This document shows, piece by piece, positions 8,545 through 17,536 of a DNA stretch of 47,280 nucleotides (positions within the stretch are counted from its first letter, which is position 1; every line of letters begins with the position of its first letter). The DNA is from DASRDR01 sp044867785 (GTDB lineage: Bacteria; Methylomirabilota; Methylomirabilia; Rokubacteriales; DASRDR01). The stretch covers positions 1 to 47,280 of the forward strand of contig JBIOVM010000004.1 in the NCBI GenBank assembly GCA_044867785.1, read 5' to 3'. The notes below the pieces were generated by a model that saw only the letters and a program-made list of their open reading frames with translations, searched no databases and was not told the origin of the DNA. The position numbers and the translations under genes were made by a program.

Positions 8545-9939
8545 TCAGGCTCCCGCCTTCTCATCGACGGTCAGCTCCGACACGTCACGCTCGAAGAACA
8601 GCTCGACCGTCCAGTCCAGGACCACTCGGACCCGCGTCGCGAGCGTGGGGAGCTTCAGCATGTAGACCGTCTTCCAGAGGAACCACGCGGGGAACCCGGT
8701 GACCTTCCATCCCATGAGGTCGGCGACGGCCGTCCGCCGGCTCAGCGGCGCCATCTCTCCGAGCAGCTTGAAGCGGAACGGGCGGCGCTCCCGTCCGGTC
8801 AGCTCCGCCTCGAGCTGCGCCGCCAGGGCCCGCCCCTGGCGCAGGGCCACCTGCGCGGTCGCGACGTAGGGCGCTCCGGTGTGAGTGTCGATCTGGGCGG
8901 CGTTGTCGCCGAGCGCATACACGCCGGCGGGCCCCTGCACCTCGAAGAACTCGTCCACGAGCAGCCGGCCGTCCTTGGCCTTGGCGACCGGGAGGGCCGT
9001 CACCACGGGGTTCACGCGGTTCCCGGCCGTCCAGATGACGCAGTGGCTCTCGATGAGCCGCCCGTCCTGGAGCCCGAGCCCCTCCGCCGAGACCTTCGCG
9101 GCCCGGCTCGTCTCTAGCTCGATGCCCCGTGCGAGGAGCTGTTCCTTGGCGTAGGCCGCGAGGTTGGACGCGGTCTGCGGCAGGATCGCACTCCCAACCA
9201 GGACCAGGCGCACCGCGTCCGCCGGGATGGAGGGGTAGTGACGGAGCAGAATCCCGCGGGCCAACTCCTCGAGGGCCGCCATCAGCTCCGTGCCCGCGTG
9301 GCCTGCCCCGACCACGACGAAGGTGAGCAATCGCCGCCGCACCCACGGGTCGTCCGTCAATGCCGCGGCCTCGAAGAGATCGATCACCCGGTTCCGGATC
9401 TGAACGGCGTCGCCAGCCCCCTTGAAGGTGAGGGCGTGCTCCGCCGCGCCCGGCGCCATGCCGACATTCGGGGCGGCGCCCAGGGCCAGCACCAGCCGGT
9501 CGTAGCGGATCTCCTGGTGGACGCGCGATCGGCTATGTCGCACCGTCACCCGGCGCCGGGCGAGGTCGATCTCCTCGACCCGCATCTCTCCGAACTCGAC
9601 GCCCACGGCAGTGCAGAGAGGACGAATCGGGTGGAGGACGTGACGCGTCTCCACGGCCCCGGTCGCGGCCTCGGCCAGCATCGGCGTGAACAGGAAGAAA
9701 TTTCGGTCGCTGATGAGCGTGATGTGCACCGGCAGGACCCCGGCACAGCGTTTGGCCAGCTCGAGTGCCGTGGTGACCCCGGCGAAGCCCCCTCCCAGGA
9801 CCACGATGCGAGGGGCCAGAGACGTTGACCGCCGGCCGAGCACCCGACCGGCCGAGGGCGCCACGCCCCCGCCAGCGTGAGCTGCCGGGCTGGCTGGCGT
9901 GCTGGCAGGTCCGACAGCGGCCTCGGTCACGGCACCCAT
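8545..9939 (-). CDS. ndh: Type II NADH dehydrogenase (NDH-2) family flavoprotein
   Basis: 464 aa from ATG 9939; longer starts add low-complexity Arg/Cys-rich residues. After an Ala/Pro-rich N-terminus comes the FAD-binding RIVVLGGGFAGVTTALEL, an NADH-binding FVVVGAGHAGTELMAALEEL, the second FAD contact VYALGDNA and a C-terminal amphipathic membrane anchor rich in Trp, Phe and Leu (GFPAWFLWKTVYMLKLP). NDH-2 enzymes oxidise NADH and reduce membrane quinone without pumping protons. It is co-transcribed with the HD-GYP sensor. A second NDH-2 lies at 21829. Confidence 0.9.
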   Translation of the reverse strand: MGAVTEAAVGPASTPASPAAHAGGGVAPSAGRVLGRRSTSLAPRIVVLGGGFAGVTTALELAKRCAGVLPVHITLISDRNFFLFTPMLAEAATGAVETRHVLHPIRPLCTAVGVEFGEMRVEEIDLARRRVTVRHSRSRVHQEIRYDRLVLALGAAPNVGMAPGAAEHALTFKGAGDAVQIRNRVIDLFEAAALTDDPWVRRRLLTFVVVGAGHAGTELMAALEELARGILLRHYPSIPADAVRLVLVGSAILPQTASNLAAYAKEQLLARGIELETSRAAKVSAEGLGLQDGRLIESHCVIWTAGNRVNPVVTALPVAKAKDGRLLVDEFFEVQGPAGVYALGDNAAQIDTHTGAPYVATAQVALRQGRALAAQLEAELTGRERRPFRFKLLGEMAPLSRRTAVADLMGWKVTGFPAWFLWKTVYMLKLPTLATRVRVVLDWTVELFFERDVSELTVDEKAGA

Positions 9940-10304
9940 GCCCGGATATTGGACGCGGCGGGGCGACTGGAGGGTTCGGGCTTGGGTCGGGCAGCACCGC
10001 CGACACGGCCACCGCACCACCCACGCGACGGCCAGCGCACGAAACGGCGGGGACGTTCAGCCACACGGGCGATCTCGACGACCACTTTGCCATTCGTCGC
10101 CCCGGACCGAACCGAAACCGCCGGCTCCGGCATCGAATGGCCTGCCGGACACCGCTGGCGACCCCCCGGGAGGCGATGTGACGCTTCGTGGCACGCTGGG
10201 TCGGGATCTTCCACGCGTCGAGGTCTCCGCCAACGTCCCCGGGAGTCCCCAGCCGGCGGGTTCCGTGACCCTAGCGGGTCACGCGGAGAGAGGACGCTGA
10301 CGCC
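9940..10304. other. Intergenic region upstream of divergent genes
   Basis: 365 nt between the minus-strand NDH-2 and the plus-strand broken MBL gene. Besides the palindrome at 10264-10283 I see no supported gene or clear promoter. Confidence 0.4.
10264..10283. promoter_or_regulatory. 8-bp inverted repeat, possible operator
   Basis: CGTGACCC and GGGTCACG separated by TAGC, ending 21 nt before the start of the MBL fragment. Perfect arms and the position suggest a regulator site or a short hairpin in a leader; the regulator is unknown. Confidence 0.4.
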
Positions 10305-11068
10305 ATGCGTGTTCGCTTCTGGGGCACGCGCGGCTCGATCTCAAAACCGGGACCCACGACGGTGCGCTACGGGGGCAACACCTCCTGCGTGGAAGTCGTG
10401 GCCGGGGATGGCACCCTCGTCGTGCTCGACTGCGGGACCGGCGCCCACGCCCTCGGCGAAGCGCTCCTCGCGAGGGGACCCCGACCGCTGCGCGGACATG
10501 TCCTCATCAGCCACACGCACTGGGACCACATTCAGGGCCTCCCCTTCTTCGCGCCCCTCTTCGTCAAACGAGGCGACGCGGCTCGTCGCGCTACGCCGGC
10601 TCGGCCTCCTCGACACGCCGGAGGAGAAGCGATTCGGACGGATCACGCGCCTCGCGCAGCGGCTGTCTCGCGCGCCGATCGCGCTCATCACCCTCGTGGA
10701 TGCCGACCGCCAGTGGTTCAAGTCTCGCCAAGGCCTCGACGTCACCGGGACGCCGCGGGATGCCGCCATCTGCGCCTACGCCATTCTGAGTGATGACACC
10801 CTCGTGGTTCCGGACACGCTGGCGGACCCCCGCTTCGCCGACAACCCCCTCGTAGTGGGCTCCCCTCGCATCCGGTTCTATGCGGGGCATCCCCTCCATG
10901 CGCCGGATGGCCACCGCGTCGGCACGCTCTGTGTGATCGATCATCGGCCCCCGGGAGCTCAGCGCGGCCGATCTCGAAGCCCTGCGCGACCTCGCGACCC
11001 TGGCGGAGGCGGAGCTGAGAGCGGCAGCGCAGCGTGCGGAAGCCGACGCGGTCACCGCTGACCGCTGA
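10305..11068 (+). pseudogene. Metallo-beta-lactamase/GAF chimera, frame-broken
   Basis: The first 88 codons are the N-terminus of an MBL-fold hydrolase (MRVRFWGTRGS, GGNTSCVEV, LDCGTG, metal motif SHTHWDHIQG). At about 10566-10573 the homology stops, and in a different frame a GAF sensor domain begins (NEATRLVALRRLGLLDTPEE, FKSRQGLDVTGTPRDAAICAYAI, IRFYAGHPL, GTLCVID). After a C-run at 10948-10952 the proper ending continues in a third frame (RELSAADLEALRDLATLAEAEL) to the stop at 11066. The second shift is explained by one extra C. The central MBL region with the remaining metal ligands is missing, so an internal deletion is likely. It is probably a dead gene, although the last shift could be a sequencing error. 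Confidence 0.8.
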
Positions 11069-11085
11069 CGTTTCGGGATAGGCAG

Positions 11086-12306
11086 ATGACTGCGCCCATC
11101 GACCTCAGCCAGGACATCAGTGAGCTGACGCCAGGTCTGATCGCGCTACGGCGGGCGCTGCATCAACATCCGGAGCTGGCCTTCGAGGAGGTGTGGACCG
11201 CCGCGACGCTGGCCGAACGCATGCGCGTCCTCGGGCTCGCTGTCCAGGAAGGCATTGGTGGCACTGGCGTGGTGGCCGTGCTCGAAGGCACAAGACCTGG
11301 GAGGACCGTGCTCGTACGCGCCGACATGGACGGGCTGCCCATGGACGATGCGACGGGCCGCGCGCACGCCTCGAAGCTCGCGAACCGTAACCACAGCTGC
11401 GGCCACGACGCCCACTCGGCCATCGTCGCGGGCGTCGCCGCAGTACTGGTGCGCCATCGCGACCGCATCGCGGGGCGCGTGGTCTTCGTCTTCCAGCCGG
11501 CGGACGAGCCTATGCGCGGCGCGCGGCGCATGATCGATGACGGGCTGCTGGAGCGGGCCAAGCCCGACCTGTCGCTGAGCGTGCACGTGCTGCCGATGGC
11601 CAAGGCCGGCCAGGCCGTGGTCCAGCGCGGCCCATTCTGGGCCAGCTGGGACACGCGGATCCTGACGATCACCGTGCCGGCGCCTTCCGTGGACACGCCG
11701 GCAACACGCGACATCGCACCTGTCGCCGCACGGCTCACGACCGCGCTCTACGACCTCATGGAGCGCGAAGGGCACTCGGCCGAACCCGTGACTTTCCGGG
11801 TGCGGACCCTCAGGGCGGAGCAGGGCGGCCGCGGCGAGCCCAGTCAAGCCGCCTTCGAAGTCCACATGGGCCGGGGCCAACCCGGTCAAGCGGCCATCGA
11901 GGTCAACCTGGCGCTGTACGACAACGCGCTGCGCGCCCATCTGCTCGACCGGATCGACGAGGTCGCTGGATCCATCGTCGGCGCCGCCGGCGGCACGCTC
12001 CGCTCGGAGGTGGACTATGCGCTCCCGGCTCTCGTGAACGACGACGATGTGACTGGCGCCCTCGAGCGGGCGGCGCAGCGGGTGATCGGTCGCGAGAAGA
12101 TCATCACGGGCTGGCGCAACCGCTTCTCCGACGACTTCGGTCTCTTCATGGCCGCCGCGCCCGGCTGCCTCATGCTGCTCAGGACCGCGAACCGGGACAA
12201 GGGCATCACCGAGATCTGGCACCGCCCCGGCTTCGACATCGACGAGGACGCGTTGCCGGTGGGTGTGGAGATCGTGTCGCTGGCCGCGCTCGACCTCCTG
12301 TCGTGA
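11086..12306 (+). CDS. M20-family metal amidohydrolase/peptidase, divergent
   Basis: 406 aa. N-terminal half shows the M20D pattern: LRRALHQHPELAFEE, RADMDGLPM, NHSCGHDAH (metal Cys/His), FQPADEP in place of the usual QPAEE, SVHVLP, and C-terminal WHRPGFDIDEDALPVG. Family members hydrolyse N-acyl amino acids, hippurate-like or indole-acetyl conjugates in the cytoplasm. Oddities: the lid/dimer domain lacks the usual G-x-H-x-S/A motif, the catalytic Glu position is Asp, and the lid contains a 14-residue tandem repeat. Activity or substrate may therefore differ. It follows the broken MBL-GAF gene by 17 nt. Confidence 0.85.
   Translation: MTAPIDLSQDISELTPGLIALRRALHQHPELAFEEVWTAATLAERMRVLGLAVQEGIGGTGVVAVLEGTRPGRTVLVRADMDGLPMDDATGRAHASKLANRNHSCGHDAHSAIVAGVAAVLVRHRDRIAGRVVFVFQPADEPMRGARRMIDDGLLERAKPDLSLSVHVLPMAKAGQAVVQRGPFWASWDTRILTITVPAPSVDTPATRDIAPVAARLTTALYDLMEREGHSAEPVTFRVRTLRAEQGGRGEPSQAAFEVHMGRGQPGQAAIEVNLALYDNALRAHLLDRIDEVAGSIVGAAGGTLRSEVDYALPALVNDDDVTGALERAAQRVIGREKIITGWRNRFSDDFGLFMAAAPGCLMLLRTANRDKGITEIWHRPGFDIDEDALPVGVEIVSLAALDLLS
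11827..11910 (+). repeat. Two-copy 42-nt in-frame tandem repeat in the M20 lid domain
   Basis: Units 11827-11868 and 11869-11910 encode GRGEPSQAAFEVHM and GRGQPGQAAIEVNL. Nine of 14 residues are identical and the DNA copies differ at about ten positions, so the duplication is old and kept in frame. Confidence 0.8.
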
Positions 12307-12483
12307 GCCACGGCCCCGGTCGCCGGGGCCGCCGGGGGTGACACGACGAGGCCGCGGAGGAGGTCAGCATCGTCGCGGCGGGCGGGGACGCGCCGGCAAC
12401 CCGCGCATCGGGCGCCCCGTGGGCGCGTGCCCCGGAGCCGACCGAGCCCCCGTGGCTCGGCGGTACGCTATGATCTAGGCGTG

Positions 12484-15204
12484 ATGCCGAGCGAGCGCTC
12501 CTCCGGGTGGCAGGCCCGCTCGCACGGTGCGGCCATGCCGGAGGGCATGGCCTTCCGCTCCATCGTGGCGGCGACCGCCGACAAGGCGGGGGAGGAGTTC
12601 TTCCGCCACGTCGTCAAGCACGTCGCTCTTGCACTGGACGTCACCTACGCGTTCGTCGCGGAGTTCGCCGGCTCGCCGACCCGGGTGCGAACAGTCGCGC
12701 TCTGGGGCCGCAGGAGCTGGCTCGACAACGTCGAGTACGACCTCGAAGGCACGCCGTGCGAGGAGGTGCTGCAAGGTTCCCTGTCTCTCCATCCGGACTG
12801 TGTGCAGGAGCGCTTCCCGAAGGATACCTGGCTGACCGAGATACAGGCGCGCAGCTACCTCGGACTGCCGCTGCGTGCCGCCAACGGGGACACGCTGGGG
12901 CACCTGGCGATCATCGACACCAAGCCGATGCCCGGCGACCACGCATTCCAGGAGGTCTTCCGGCTCTTCGCGGACCGCGCGCGCGTCGAGCTTGAGCGGC
13001 TGCGCGCCGAGGCGGCCCTCGAACGGGCCAGCCACGACCTCGCGTTCCGGCTGGAGCGGACCGCGGAGGACTTGAGGGTCGCCCGCGACCAGCTGGCGGC
13101 GCTCGTGGAGATTCACCGCGCCGTGGCCGGTCACCTCGACCGGCGAACACTGTTCACGGCCGTCGCGGAGGCGCTCCACGGGGTCATCCCCGTCGAGCGC
13201 GTGGTCCTGCTGCTGCCAGGCGCCGACCCGGCGGCGTTGACGGTGTTTGCCGCCTACGGGAAGACGGGCATCCAGTTCTTCGAGGGCGAAACCCTCCCAC
13301 GGGCCGGGACGATCGCGGGGTGGGTCGTGGAGCACGGCTCGTTGGTCGTGGCGCAGACGGAGGAGGTCCGGGAGAGCTTCCCGGTCAGCTACGAACGGCT
13401 CCGGCAGGAGGGGATGGACTCGGTGGCCGTCGTGCCTCTCCTGGCCGAAGGTCGCTGCGTGGGCGCGCTCAGCCTGCTGGCGGAGCCGGCCCACGCCTGG
13501 GCCACGGTCCCCCCGACCCTGCTCGAGCAGATTGCGGCCGCCATGGCAGTGGCGGTGGACCACTGCATGGCCTACGAAGCGCTGGGCCGATTCCGGGATG
13601 AGCTGGCCGCGCTCCTCGAGGTCAACCGCGCGGTGGCCCGCCATCTTCAACGGGACGAGCTCTTCACAGCCCTGGCCCAGTCCCTGCGGGGTCTCCTGCC
13701 GTCCGACCGATTCGGGATCGAGCTCCCCGTCGACGGGGACAAGCTCAGGGCTCACGTCTTCGCGCCGGTGGCCGCGGGAACGGCTCCGGCCGTGGTGGAG
13801 GAATTGCCGGCGGCGGGCACGGCGTGTCGCTGGACCGAGGAAACCCAGCAGTGGCTCGTCGCATCCTCCCGGGACGAGCTGCGGGAGCGTTTCCCCGTCA
13901 CCTTCGACGTGATGGAACGGGAGGGGATGCAGTCTCTCTGCGCGATACCTCTGTTGAGCGGCCAGCGCTGCCTGGGCGTGCTCTTCTTCATGGCGGCCCG
14001 GGAGACCGCCTACACGGACCTGCGCCGGGCCCTGCTCGAGCAGGTGGCAGGGGCGGTGGCGGTGGCGCTCGACCACTGCCTGGCCTACGAGGAGGTCCAG
14101 AGCCTCCGCGACCGGCTGGCGCGCGAGAACGTCTACCTGCAGGAGGAGATTCGCCGGGAGCATCCCTTCGAGGAGCTCGTAGGGTCGAGCCCGGCCCTCC
14201 TCGCCACCCTTCGGCAGGTCGAGCAGGTCGCGCCGACCGACACCAGCGTCCTCATCCTGGGAGAGACCGGAACCGGGAAGGAACTCATCGCCCGCGCGAT
14301 TCACGGCCGGAGCGCCCGCCGGGACCGGCCACTGGTGAAGGTGAACTGCGCCGCGATCTCCGCGGGCCTGGTCGAGAGCGAGCTCTTCGGGCACATGAAG
14401 GGCGCCTTTACGGGCGCCCTCGAGCGCCGTGTGGGCCGGTTCGAGTTGGCCGACGGTGGGACGATCTTCCTGGACGAGATCGGCGAGCTCCCGCTCGAGA
14501 CGCAGGTCAAGCTGCTTCGCGTCCTTCAGGAGCAAGAGTTCGAGCCGGTGGGGTCGAGCCGGACCGTCCGCGTGGACGTGCGGGTCATCGCCGCGACGAA
14601 CCGGGACCTCCAGGAGGCCATCCGGGCGGGCCGGTTCCGCACCGACCTCTTCTACCGGCTGAACGTCTTCCCGATCCAGCTTCCGCCGCTCCGTGACCGC
14701 CGAGCGGACATCCCGCAGCTGGTGACGTTCTTCCTGTCGCGCTTCGCCAAGAAGTTCGGCAAGCGAGTCGGCTCCGTGTTGCCGGAAACCATGGGGCGCC
14801 TGACGAACTACGGGTGGCCGGGGAACATCCGGGAGCTCCAGAACATCATCGAGCGGGCCGTCGTGCTGTGCGAGGGGCCGATCCTGGAGCTGGACCGGGA
14901 TCTCGCCCCCGTGACGGGCACCGCTCGGGGGGCCCGTGAAACCGAGGCCCACCCCGAGAGCGCGGGGCCAGCGGTCCGTGGTGGACGGGAGGCCCACGCC
15001 GCGAGCGAGGCCGAGGCCTCAGGCCTCGTCACGTTGGACGAAGCAGAGCGCCGGCACATCCTCGCCGCCCTGGAGCGAACGGGAGGTGTCATCCACGGGC
15101 CCCGGGGCGCCGCCCGGATCCTCGACCTCCACCCCAATACGCTCCGGAGCCGCATGGAGAAGCTCGGGATCACAGCCCCGCGAGCCCGTCACGAAGCCCC
15201 GTAG
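12484..15204 (+). CDS. Sigma-54-dependent transcriptional activator with three GAF domains
   Basis: 906 aa from the ATG at 12484 (an adjacent GTG at 12481 is possible). GAF-like domains lie at about 30-180, 200-360 and 370-530, followed by a short coiled linker and an AAA+ domain: Walker A GETGTGKE at 593, the sigma-54 contact GAFTGA at 640, Walker B FLDEIGEL near 662 and the arginine-finger region. A Fis-type helix-turn-helix occupies about 870-900 (GAARILDLHPNTLRSRMEKLGI). The arrangement is like FhlA/NifA-type activators sensing small molecules through GAF domains. A TATGAT-like box at 12470 would give a nearly leaderless transcript. A sigma-54 promoter lies 195 nt downstream, the obvious target. 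Confidence 0.95.
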   Translation: MPSERSSGWQARSHGAAMPEGMAFRSIVAATADKAGEEFFRHVVKHVALALDVTYAFVAEFAGSPTRVRTVALWGRRSWLDNVEYDLEGTPCEEVLQGSLSLHPDCVQERFPKDTWLTEIQARSYLGLPLRAANGDTLGHLAIIDTKPMPGDHAFQEVFRLFADRARVELERLRAEAALERASHDLAFRLERTAEDLRVARDQLAALVEIHRAVAGHLDRRTLFTAVAEALHGVIPVERVVLLLPGADPAALTVFAAYGKTGIQFFEGETLPRAGTIAGWVVEHGSLVVAQTEEVRESFPVSYERLRQEGMDSVAVVPLLAEGRCVGALSLLAEPAHAWATVPPTLLEQIAAAMAVAVDHCMAYEALGRFRDELAALLEVNRAVARHLQRDELFTALAQSLRGLLPSDRFGIELPVDGDKLRAHVFAPVAAGTAPAVVEELPAAGTACRWTEETQQWLVASSRDELRERFPVTFDVMEREGMQSLCAIPLLSGQRCLGVLFFMAARETAYTDLRRALLEQVAGAVAVALDHCLAYEEVQSLRDRLARENVYLQEEIRREHPFEELVGSSPALLATLRQVEQVAPTDTSVLILGETGTGKELIARAIHGRSARRDRPLVKVNCAAISAGLVESELFGHMKGAFTGALERRVGRFELADGGTIFLDEIGELPLETQVKLLRVLQEQEFEPVGSSRTVRVDVRVIAATNRDLQEAIRAGRFRTDLFYRLNVFPIQLPPLRDRRADIPQLVTFFLSRFAKKFGKRVGSVLPETMGRLTNYGWPGNIRELQNIIERAVVLCEGPILELDRDLAPVTGTARGARETEAHPESAGPAVRGGREAHAASEAEASGLVTLDEAERRHILAALERTGGVIHGPRGAARILDLHPNTLRSRMEKLGITAPRARHEAP

Positions 15205-15398
15205 CCTTGGGAAGGGCCGGTCGAGCCGGCACCCACATGTCACGACAGGTCGTAACGCCAGGCGCCCGTCGACTACGAGGTCTCAGCGGCGCCACGAAAT
15301 ACCGTAGAACGTAACTCCCGGTCCAAGCGCTCGCCTGATCCCGGAAAACGCCCACCGTTCTGCACGCTTGGCCCGCAGTTCGTCTCCTCCGTTGTTCT

Positions 15399-15413
15399 GG
15401 GCACGCCTCTTGC
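15399..15413 (+). promoter_or_regulatory. Sigma-54 (-24/-12) promoter
   Basis: GGGCACG-CCTC-TTGC matches the sigma-54 consensus TGGCACG-N4-TTGC at all but the first base, with the essential GG and GC dinucleotides at the correct 10-nt spacing. The predicted start is near 15425, shortly before an AAGGAA ribosome site and the STAS gene ATG at 15442. It stands directly after a sigma-54 activator gene. Confidence 0.85.
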
Positions 15414-15441
15414 CCATCCTGGACGGCGGAAGGAACACCGA

Positions 15442-15711
15442 ATGTTGAGGATCGCGACGCTCGAGACGCCCGGGGACGGGGCAACACTGAGCCTCGAGGG
15501 CCGCGTCATCGGTCCGTGGGTGGACGAGCTCAGGCAGTCGTGTGAACGGATCCTCGCCACTGGTGCGTCCTTGACCCTCGACCTCTCGGAGGTCGCGTTC
15601 GTCGAGCGAAGCGGCGTGCGGCTCCTGCAGAACCTCGTCGACGGCGGCGTCACCGTCGTCAACTGCCCCGCCTTCGTATGCGAGCAACTCAAGGCACTGT
15701 CCCGATGCTGA
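15442..15711 (+). CDS. STAS-domain protein (anti-sigma antagonist type)
   Basis: 89 aa, a single STAS domain: a short beta strand pair (ATLSLEGRVIGPW), helix, the SLTLDLSEVAFVERSGVRLLQNL core and a last VTVVNCPAFVCEQL strand. In SpoIIAA-like proteins the loop before the helix carries a phosphorylated Ser (DSSG); here it is ERSG, so Ser is retained. Such proteins bind or sequester anti-sigma factors or act inside stressosome-like complexes. First gene behind the sigma-54 promoter and 37 nt before the ECF sigma gene. Confidence 0.85.
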   Translation: MLRIATLETPGDGATLSLEGRVIGPWVDELRQSCERILATGASLTLDLSEVAFVERSGVRLLQNLVDGGVTVVNCPAFVCEQLKALSRC

Positions 15712-15748
15712 CCGGCTCCGGCCGCCCCGCGCCGGACTGGGGGCCATC

Positions 15749-16390
15749 ATGCGTACCGAGATGGAAGCGACCCTGATCGACCGGCTGCGCGGTGGCGACA
15801 CGGCCGCCCTCGAAGAGCTCATGGAGCAGTTCGCGCCCCGCGTCCATCGGCTGGCGTACGGCATCACCCGGAACGAGGCCGACGCCGAGGAAGTGGTCCA
15901 GGACGTCTTCCTGAGCCTCTTCCGCAAGATCGCGGGGTTCGAGGGCCGGGCGGCCCTCGGCACGTGGATCTACCGGGTCACCGTCAATGCCGCGCTCATC
16001 AAGCGGCGAGGGAAGCGCGTCGAGCTGGAGGTGTTCCTCGAGGATCACCTCCCGACGTTCCGGGAGGACGGGCACCGCGAGGGGGACCGGGCACTGCTCC
16101 TGGCGGACTGGTCCGAGACCCCCGAGGAGGAGCTGCTGTCCAACGAGACCCGGCGCGCCGTCCGCCGCATGATCGCCAGCTTGCCGGACCACTACCGGGT
16201 CGTCGTCCTGCTGCGGGACATGGAAGGGCTCACCAACGAGGAGACGGCCGCGATCCTGGACGATTCCGTGGCCTCGGTGAAGTCCAGACTCCATCGAGCC
16301 CGGATGGCGCTTCGGGAACAGGTCACCCGGGCACTCGCGTTCGCAGGCGTCCCGCAGGGTCTCCCGGCCTCCGCCGCCTCGCGCTGCTGA
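15749..16390 (+). CDS. ECF-type RNA polymerase sigma factor
   Basis: 213 aa. Sigma region 2 is clear (LMEQFAPRVHRLAYGITRNEADAEEVVQDVF, then the WIYRVTVNAAL helix), a linker of acidic character follows, and region 4 (LPDHYRVVVLLRDMEGLTNEETAAIL, SVASVKSRLHRARMALRE) recognises the -35 element. The RpoE-like pattern is complete. The cognate regulator is probably the zf-HC2 protein at 17537, unusually separated by a nucleotidyltransferase gene. Confidence 0.95.
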   Translation: MRTEMEATLIDRLRGGDTAALEELMEQFAPRVHRLAYGITRNEADAEEVVQDVFLSLFRKIAGFEGRAALGTWIYRVTVNAALIKRRGKRVELEVFLEDHLPTFREDGHREGDRALLLADWSETPEEELLSNETRRAVRRMIASLPDHYRVVVLLRDMEGLTNEETAAILDDSVASVKSRLHRARMALREQVTRALAFAGVPQGLPASAASRC

Positions 16391-16533
16391 CCCGACGCCG
16401 GCGCGACGCGAAGGGCCCCGAGGTTCGCCCGACCCGGGAACGGCCCGGGTCGGGGCTGGTGGGTCCCGCCGGGCGAATCCACGAGGACGGATCCCGTGTC
16501 CAACGCCCCAGGGGATCGAGGAGGGCTTGGGAG

Positions 16534-17520
16534 ATGGCCGACATCACCACATGGAGAGACCACCGGGCTCGTCCGGCCCGCGTGGAGCGCTGGGCCATCA
16601 TTCTGGCGGGCGGTGAGGGTACGCGGCTGCGCGACCTGACCCGGCGGATCGCCGGCGACGACCGCCCCAAGCAGTTCTGCCCGCTGCTCGGCGAGGAGAC
16701 TCTCCTGGACGAGACGCGACGGCGAGTCGCCCACGGGGTCTCGGCACCTCGGACGGTCTTCTCGGTCACGGCGGCCCACGAGCCCTTCTATGCTCCGCTG
16801 CTGGCCGACGTCGGATCCCATCAGATCGTGGTACAACCCGCGAACCGGGGGACCGCGCCGGCGATCTTCTACGCGCTCCTGCGGGTCGCCGCGACCGCAC
16901 CGAACGACTCCGTTGCGATCTTCCCGTCCGACCACTATGTGTCCGACGACGAGGCGTTCATGGCGCACGTCGGGGCGGCCTTCGACCTGGCGGCCGCTCG
17001 GCCCGACCTGGTCGCACTCCTGGGTGTCACCCCGGACCGGCCCGAGACGGAGTACGGATGGATCGAGCCCGCCGAGCCGGTGGCCGGGCCGCAGGGGTGG
17101 TCTCTTCACCGAGTCCAACGCTTCTGGGAAAAGCCGGCCCCGGATCTCGCGCGGACCTTGCTCGAGGACGGCTGCCTATGGAACAGCTTCGTCATGGTCG
17201 GCCGGGTGGCCAGTCTGCTTGGTCTGATCAGCCGCGCGCTCCCTGACCTGGTCCGGGCATTCCTGCCGCTCCGACGGTTCCTGGGGACGCGCGTCGAGGC
17301 CGCGGTGGCGGAGGCCGTCTATCACCGGCTCCGGTCGGCAGACTTCTCCCGGGGCGTGCTGAGTCCGAACGCCCCGCACCTGGCGGTCCTCCCGGTGCGG
17401 GGGGTCGACTGGTCGGATCTCGGCCACCCCGAGCGGGTCCTGGCCCGCCGCGGGACGATGGCCGCGCCTTGGGTAGAGGTTGCGCCCCCGCATGGGCTCG
17501 CCACGGCGGTGGCGGTGTGA
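16534..17520 (+). CDS. manC: Mannose-1-phosphate guanylyltransferase
   Basis: 328 aa from the ATG after a GGGAG site. The N-terminal nucleotidyltransferase signature ILAGGEGTRLRDL...DRPKQFCPLLG, PANRGTAPAI, the PSDHYV metal site, PETEYGWIEP, FWEKP and WNSFVMVG are all present. It lacks the C-terminal cupin isomerase domain of two-domain ManC/AlgA enzymes, matching single-function GDP-mannose pyrophosphorylases. It makes GDP-mannose from mannose-1-phosphate and GTP for polysaccharides or mannosylated osmolytes. It lies between a sigma factor and its probable anti-sigma. Confidence 0.9.
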   Translation: MADITTWRDHRARPARVERWAIILAGGEGTRLRDLTRRIAGDDRPKQFCPLLGEETLLDETRRRVAHGVSAPRTVFSVTAAHEPFYAPLLADVGSHQIVVQPANRGTAPAIFYALLRVAATAPNDSVAIFPSDHYVSDDEAFMAHVGAAFDLAAARPDLVALLGVTPDRPETEYGWIEPAEPVAGPQGWSLHRVQRFWEKPAPDLARTLLEDGCLWNSFVMVGRVASLLGLISRALPDLVRAFLPLRRFLGTRVEAAVAEAVYHRLRSADFSRGVLSPNAPHLAVLPVRGVDWSDLGHPERVLARRGTMAAPWVEVAPPHGLATAVAV

Positions 17521-17536
17521 CAGGAGGGTCCAGTAC

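Noticed and set aside
12475..14997. 840-codon open frame on the minus strand
   Set aside because: Antisense shadow of the GAF/sigma-54 activator; composition rich in Arg/Glu/Gly without any domain pattern.
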